DNA of 55,012 nt from an uncultured Dysosmobacter sp. (GTDB taxonomy: Bacteria; Bacillota; Clostridia; Oscillospirales; Oscillospiraceae), in the NCBI RefSeq assembly GCF_947631635.1, contig NZ_CANRMB010000023.1:1-55012 (forward strand). The letters run 5' to 3'. A program made the translations under genes and the position numbers. Shown here in pieces: positions 51,358 through 55,012 of this stretch (position 1 is its first letter; each line of letters starts with the position of its first letter). The notes under the pieces were generated by a model. The model saw nothing but the letters and a program-made list of their open reading frames with translations. It made no database searches and had not been told where the DNA came from.

Positions 51358-51947
51358 GCGATCACTCCGATCCGTTCAAAGCTCCGCTGGCCGGTCCACT
51401 CGTCCGGCCCCGGGAAGGCCAGGAACACCGCTTTTCCGATGACATAGCGGGTGTCCACCGTCCCCAGCCGGGAATCCCGGCTGTCGCTGCTGTGATTGCG
51501 GTTGTCGCCCATGACAAAGATGCTGCCCTCCGGCACGGTCAGGGGAAATTCCGTCCCCTCCTCCAGAAAGGTCAGTTCATTGATATAGTCCTCCTTCAAA
51601 AGCTTTCCATCCACATAGACGCTTCCGGTGGTAAAGTCGATGTCCACCGTCTGTCCCTCCGTGGCGATAACGCGTTTCACAATGGGCTCGTCATCGAATA
51701 CACCGTCCTTCCGCAGAATCACGATGTCGCCGTATCCATAGTCATGGTACAGTATGGAGTTCAGCACCAGCAGACGGTCTCCGTCCTGGAGCGTGGGCAC
51801 CATGGAGTGCCCATCCACGCCGATCAGCCGGATGACGAAGGTGAACAGCACCACCACCGCCAGCACGGAGCACACCAGCGCCTGGACCCACTCATAAAGG
51901 CCCTGCCCGCTGTCCTTCTGCTCCTTCTCCTGTTCCTTTTTCCGCAT
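51354..51947 (-). CDS. lepB: Signal peptidase I, first of a tandem pair
   Basis: The 197-residue SPase I has one N-terminal membrane helix (28-48), the catalytic serine in DGHSMVPTL and the catalytic lysine in VKRVIATEGQ, plus GDNRNHSSDSR. It removes signal peptides from secreted proteins. It is 17 bp from the second copy (51965-52549), and both have intact catalytic residues. Confidence 0.94.
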   Translation of the reverse strand: MRKKEQEKEQKDSGQGLYEWVQALVCSVLAVVVLFTFVIRLIGVDGHSMVPTLQDGDRLLVLNSILYHDYGYGDIVILRKDGVFDDEPIVKRVIATEGQTVDIDFTTGSVYVDGKLLKEDYINELTFLEEGTEFPLTVPEGSIFVMGDNRNHSSDSRDSRLGTVDTRYVIGKAVFLAFPGPDEWTGQRSFERIGVIA

Positions 51948-51964
51948 ATCTGTCTCTCCTCAGG

Positions 51965-52549
51965 TCAATTCAAAGTGCCAATCCGGCGCCATTCCCGCCG
52001 CTCCAGTTCCGCTGTCTCCCCTGGAAACGCCAGCAGGACCGCGCGGCCCACGATGTGCCGGGTGTCCAACGGTCCCAGCTCCTCACAGCGGCTGTCCTTG
52101 CTGTGGTTGCGGTTGTCGCCCATGACGAACACACAGCCCTCCGGGACCGTGATGGGAAATCCCAGCCCCTCGTCCAGCCAGGTCGGCTCCCGGGTGTACG
52201 GCTCTTCCAGCTCCTCCCCGTCCACGAATACCGCGCCGGCGGCAAAGTCGATGTCCACCGTCTGCCCCTCTGTGGCGATGACGCGCTTCACGATCAGCTC
52301 GCCGTTTTCAAAATCGGGCTTCTGAAAGATCACGATATCGCCCCGGCGGTACTCCCCACAGAGATATCCGTTCAGCACCAGCAGCTTATCGCCGTCTTGC
52401 AGGGTCTCACGCATGGAGGGGCCGGAAACGCCCACCACCCGCACCGCGAAGGTGAATACCAGCACCACCGCCAGTACGGAACAGAGCACCGCCTGGACCC
52501 AGTCATACAGGCCCCGATCCGGCTGCTTTTCCTTTTTTTCAGGCTCCAT
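51965..52549 (-). CDS. lepB: Signal peptidase I, second of a tandem pair
   Basis: The 194-residue SPase I has one N-terminal membrane helix, SGPSMRETLQDGDK (serine), VKRVIATEGQ (lysine) and GDNRNHSKDSR. It is clearly a recent-looking duplicate of its neighbour in layout but differs in many residues. I use the ATG at 52549, with GGAGG 7 bases upstream; an ATG at 52555 lies too close to that site. A promoter is at 52594-52622. Confidence 0.93.
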   Translation of the reverse strand: MEPEKKEKQPDRGLYDWVQAVLCSVLAVVLVFTFAVRVVGVSGPSMRETLQDGDKLLVLNGYLCGEYRRGDIVIFQKPDFENGELIVKRVIATEGQTVDIDFAAGAVFVDGEELEEPYTREPTWLDEGLGFPITVPEGCVFVMGDNRNHSKDSRCEELGPLDTRHIVGRAVLLAFPGETAELERREWRRIGTLN

Positions 52550-52593
52550 GCTCATCCCTCCGCAGTCCATACGTTTCCATTACAATCTAAAGT

Positions 52594-52622
52594 AGTATAA
52601 CAAAAAAATCCCGGGACCACAA
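52594..52622 (-). promoter_or_regulatory. Sigma-A promoter for the lepB-rbgA-rnhB run
   Basis: On the minus strand TTGTGG (52617-52622), 17-base spacer, TATACT (52594-52599), 45 bp before the lepB start. It is the likely promoter for lepB, lepB, rbgA, the exported protein, rnhB, yraN and thrC. Confidence 0.7.
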
Positions 52623-52699
52623 GGGAATCCGGCAAATTTTCCAGGAGGAGCGTGCCACTTCTGTGACAATTGCGGCTTGCTTCCCTGCTCTCGATCCAC

Positions 52700-52732
52700 A
52701 AAAACAAAAAAGAGAGGCTTCCGCCTCTCTCT
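52700..52732 (-). terminator. Terminator of rplS
   Basis: AGAGAGGC pairs with GCCTCTCT around GGAA on the minus strand, followed by TTTTTTGTTTTTG, 10 bp after the rplS stop. Confidence 0.9.
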
Positions 52733-52741
52733 TTGTCTCTC

Positions 52742-53083
52742 TTAGAGCTTCTCCTTGACCTTGGCACCCTTGCCGACGCGGCCGCGCAGATAGTACAGCT
52801 TGGCACGGCGGACAGCGCCGTTGCGAACGACCTCGATGGTGTCGATGGAGGGAGAATGCACAGGGAAAACCTTCTCCACGCCAACGCCGTAAGAAATGCG
52901 GCGGACGGTGATGGTCTCCTCGATGCCGCCGTGCTTCTTGGCAATGACGGTGCCCTCGAAGACCTGGATACGCTCACGAGAACCCTCCTTGACCTTCACG
53001 TGGACACGCACGGTGTCGCCGATCTGGACGTTGGTCACTTCGTTCTGCAGGGTTTCCTTGTTCAGTTCCTGAATGAGATCCAT
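52742..53083 (-). CDS. rplS: 50S ribosomal protein L19
   Basis: The 113-residue L19 is normal in length and sequence ([15 protein letters not shown], then [29 protein letters not shown]). It sits at the 30S-50S interface. It has its own promoter about 100 bp upstream and the leader may carry an autoregulatory structure, as is known for L19 leaders in Firmicutes. Confidence 0.98.
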   Translation of the reverse strand: MDLIQELNKETLQNEVTNVQIGDTVRVHVKVKEGSRERIQVFEGTVIAKKHGGIEETITVRRISYGVGVEKVFPVHSPSIDTIEVVRNGAVRRAKLYYLRGRVGKGAKVKEKL

Positions 53084-53184
53084 GGATTTTTCCTCCTAAT
53101 ATATAGGCGTTCATGCCGCTTTCAAGGCACATCGGCGCATATCCAGCGCGTGCACGACAGAGGACCACCCTTTGTAGCCCTGAT

Positions 53185-53213
53185 AGGATACCATAAACCC
53201 CACGCAATTGCAA
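53185..53213 (-). promoter_or_regulatory. Sigma-A promoter for rplS
   Basis: On the minus strand TTGCAA (53208-53213), 17-base spacer, TATCCT (53185-53190). The transcript leader to the ATG at 53083 is about 95 bases, long enough for an L19 leader structure. Confidence 0.75.
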
Positions 53214-53242
53214 GCACTATTTTCAATTTTCCTGCCTGAATT

Positions 53243-53842
53243 TTACAAAACCGCCCCTTTTCCGCCGCATTCCCGTCCAGCTGCCGCCAACAGGCCCACT
53301 GCCGCCGGAAGCAGCCATAGACTGCCGCCGCTGCACCATATTATGCAGAGGACGCCAAATGCCAGCGCCGCCGCTGCCGCCGCGCCGATCCACCGCACAG
53401 CCCACTCCCCCGCCGCCGGACCGGCGGCCCAGGACACCAGCAGTCCCAGCGCTTTGCCGCCGTCCAGCGGCCGCACCGGAAGCAGATTGAATGCGCACAG
53501 CACCAGATTCGCACCCAGAAATATCGTCCACCGCTCCCCCAGCGGCGCCAAAAGAAGCGCACACAGCAGATTTGCGGCCGGTCCCGCCAGCACCGCCGCC
53601 AGCTCCCCGCCATAGGAGAGATGGGTGCTGTCGGTTTCCAGAACAGCGCCAAACACGCTTAATCGAAGCCTCTTGATCTCCGCTCCCAGGCTTTTCAGCA
53701 CCAGGCAGTGTCCCAGCTCATGGACGGCGGCGGCGCCCAGCACCACCGCCAGCAGCTCCCAGCCGTTGACAAGGGCAAACCAGGTGACCAGAAGGCAGAA
53801 GCCCGTGGAGAGCTGGACCGGCCATTCAGACCGTGGAGACAT
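53243..53842 (-). CDS. M50 site-2 protease family protein, SpoIVFB-like
   Basis: The 199-residue membrane protease has HELGHCLVLK near residue 42 and NLLPVRPLDGG near 115, the zinc-ligand motifs of compact M50 proteases. It has five or six hydrophobic helices. It overlaps the M23-type gene by 17 bases. The pairing recalls SpoIVFA-SpoIVFB, which release sigma-K during sporulation; that role is inferred. Confidence 0.85.
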   Translation of the reverse strand: MSPRSEWPVQLSTGFCLLVTWFALVNGWELLAVVLGAAAVHELGHCLVLKSLGAEIKRLRLSVFGAVLETDSTHLSYGGELAAVLAGPAANLLCALLLAPLGERWTIFLGANLVLCAFNLLPVRPLDGGKALGLLVSWAAGPAAGEWAVRWIGAAAAAALAFGVLCIIWCSGGSLWLLPAAVGLLAAAGRECGGKGAVL

Positions 53843-54788
53843 AGTAGATGGGATTCAGATACGTGCTGTCCCGGTGCAGCTCAAAATGCAGATGGGGTCC
53901 GGTGGCCATGCCGGTCTCTCCCACCTCCGCGATCTTCTGCCCCTCCTTTACCGCCGTGCCGGAGGAGGCCGTCACCCGGCTGCAATGGGCGTACAGGGTG
54001 GAGTATCCGCCTGTGTGCGTTACGATGCAGTATTTTCCATAGCTGCTGCTCTCCCCCACTGCCGTCACTGTGCCGTCGGCAAAGCAGTTGACCGCGGTTC
54101 CGGTGTCCGCCGCCAGGTCCACGCCGTAGTGGAACCGTTCCTCTCCCTCCACCGGGTGCTCCCGGTAGCCGAAGTTGGAGGTCAGTGTCCCGCATACCGG
54201 CGTGCAGTAGTCGAAGCCCAAAATCGCCTGCTCCAAACTCACATCCTCCGGCAGGTTATTGTCCGAGTACAGGACATAGGCCAGCGTCGATACCTCCGTC
54301 TGCTCCTCCGCCGGCGGCTCCTGGGACTGCTGCTCCGCCGCTGCCCGGTATTCCCGCAGGTCCTCCAGCGCTGCCAATTCATCCAGCGGCAGTCCTTCCA
54401 GCGCCGCCGTCTCCAGGGCCTCCCCTTTTTCGGGATGGAATACCGCCTGATAGACATCCTCTATCGCACCGCCAGCGTCCTTTTCCCCTGTAACGGCCCG
54501 CCCCACCGCTGAGAACACGGCCTGTACGTCCATATTCTGGCGCAGCGCGCCGGAGATCTTCTCGTTGATCTGCGTCATCTTTGCGGGCAACAGCAGCTTG
54601 GCCGCCACCAGCAAAACAAAGATGCCGCTGCACGCGACCAATTGCAGAAGCCGTCTGCGCTCCTGGGGGCGCAGAGCCTCATCCCGCCGCTGCCGGACCG
54701 CCTGTCTGGCTCCGCCCCGTTTGCCGCCGAATTTTCGGTGCTGTGCCGCGATGGTGGAAATTCTGCGCCCCGCCTGCCGTGAAGTCAT
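53826..54788 (-). CDS. M23/LytM peptidase with membrane anchor, SpoIVFA-like
   Basis: The 320-residue protein has a basic, Arg-rich cytosolic N-terminus (1-47), one transmembrane helix (about 48-68), a low-complexity Glu/Gln linker and a C-terminal LytM domain (about 220-315). Zinc ligands appear intact in HYGVDLA and HLHFEL. The start at 54788 has GGGAGG upstream. Coupling to the M50 gene makes a SpoIVFA-like partner likely, though an intact peptidase site also allows a wall hydrolase. Confidence 0.82.
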   Translation of the reverse strand: MTSRQAGRRISTIAAQHRKFGGKRGGARQAVRQRRDEALRPQERRRLLQLVACSGIFVLLVAAKLLLPAKMTQINEKISGALRQNMDVQAVFSAVGRAVTGEKDAGGAIEDVYQAVFHPEKGEALETAALEGLPLDELAALEDLREYRAAAEQQSQEPPAEEQTEVSTLAYVLYSDNNLPEDVSLEQAILGFDYCTPVCGTLTSNFGYREHPVEGEERFHYGVDLAADTGTAVNCFADGTVTAVGESSSYGKYCIVTHTGGYSTLYAHCSRVTASSGTAVKEGQKIAEVGETGMATGPHLHFELHRDSTYLNPIYYVSTV

Positions 54789-54851
54789 GGCCCTCTCCTC
54801 CCAATTCAAACTTCTTTTGCAGTGTATGAGGGCTTTTCCTGTAATATAACC

Positions 54852-54880
54852 TTGACATCCGGCGAGAAATTCCGTATAAT
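54852..54880 (+). promoter_or_regulatory. Consensus sigma-A promoter for the tRNA gene
   Basis: TTGACA (54852-54857), 17-base spacer, TATAAT (54875-54880): exact consensus, with the tRNA starting about 50 bp further. Confidence 0.9.
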
Positions 54881-54935
54881 AATTGTCGCTGACTTGGCAA
54901 GTAAAAATCTTCCTGATGTCTGCCGGTCAAACTAT

Positions 54936-55011
54936 CCGGGTGTAGCGCAGTTGGTAGCGCGCTTGGTTCGGGACCAAGAGGCCGTGGGTTCAAATCCCGC
55001 CACTCGGACCA
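54936..55011 (+). tRNA. tRNA-Pro (anticodon CGG)
   Basis: All four stems fold: acceptor CCGGGTG/CACTCGG, D-stem GCGC, anticodon stem CTTGG/CCAAG with loop TTCGGGA (anticodon CGG at 54969-54971), and T-stem with TTCAAAT loop. CCA is encoded at 55009-55011. It reads CCG proline codons, common in this GC-rich genome. Confidence 0.96.
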
Positions 55012-55012
55012 A

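Overview
The window looks like a chromosomal housekeeping segment from a GC-rich, low-GC-lineage-derived Gram-positive anaerobe, most likely an Oscillospiraceae/Clostridia relative (Flavonifractor/Oscillibacter-like). The reasons are the presence of both DnaE and PolC replicases, HPr kinase, WhiA, trigger factor-ClpP-ClpX-Lon order, an MEP-pathway/uppS/cdsA/rseP block, zinc-ribbon forms of ribosomal proteins L28 and L32, and consensus sigma-A promoters with 17-bp spacers. The genus assignment is inference; no rRNA is present.

Layout. 1-283: left edge with a 24-bp tandem repeat, a structured non-coding element and a terminator. 305-13096: a long minus-strand run, hprK-glcK-murB-rapZ-yvcK-(broken lipoprotein)-whiA-C_GCAxxG protein-(broken zinc-ribbon protein)-two related membrane proteins-dnaE-CatB-like acetyltransferase. 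13302-13620: rpmB with its own promoter and terminator. 13676-13990: a gene-free, hairpin-rich element related to the one at the left edge. 14042-17985: gpsA, plsY, der, rpmF and yceD (minus). 18016-18779: two unknown genes. 18885-19856: an RluA-type pseudouridine synthase. 19999-24089: potABCD polyamine importer. 24336-25530: thioesterase, DUF1622 protein and a decayed membrane gene. 25631-26143: ferritin. 26261-37384: pyrH-frr-CatA-like gene-uppS-cdsA-dxr-rseP-ispG-polC. 37650-39254: membrane-anchored HTH regulator. 39293-45895: tig, clpP, clpX, lon, ysxC. 45986-52549: phosphoesterase, two zinc-ribbon membrane proteins, thrC, yraN, rnhB, unknown exported protein, rbgA and two signal peptidases. 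52742-54788: rplS and an M23/M50 peptidase pair. 54936-55011: tRNA-Pro(CGG).

The most unusual content is non-coding. Two elements of about 180-190 bp (4618-4796 and 7678-7865) are each built of six consecutive hairpins whose arms differ in sequence while the layout is kept. Each sits inside the 3' part of a protein gene, and conceptually removing each one together with one copy of a flanking TA-like dinucleotide rejoins the two coding halves in frame. They look like a mobile, structure-conserved element family that I cannot assign to a named group. A third, more divergent hairpin array follows potD. A second kind of structured element occurs at about 72-240 and 13676-13990, both copies ending in a CCACG/CGTGG hairpin that abuts a gene terminator.

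The genes fit together as core cell physiology: carbon control and wall precursor supply (hprK, glcK, murB, rapZ, yvcK), isoprenoid-to-wall-carrier and phospholipid synthesis (dxr, ispG, uppS, cdsA, plsY, gpsA), translation and ribosome assembly (frr, der, rbgA, ysxC, L19, L28, L32), proteolysis (ClpXP, Lon, RseP) and replication (PolC, DnaE). Essential genes are intact; the broken genes are all small and apparently dispensable.
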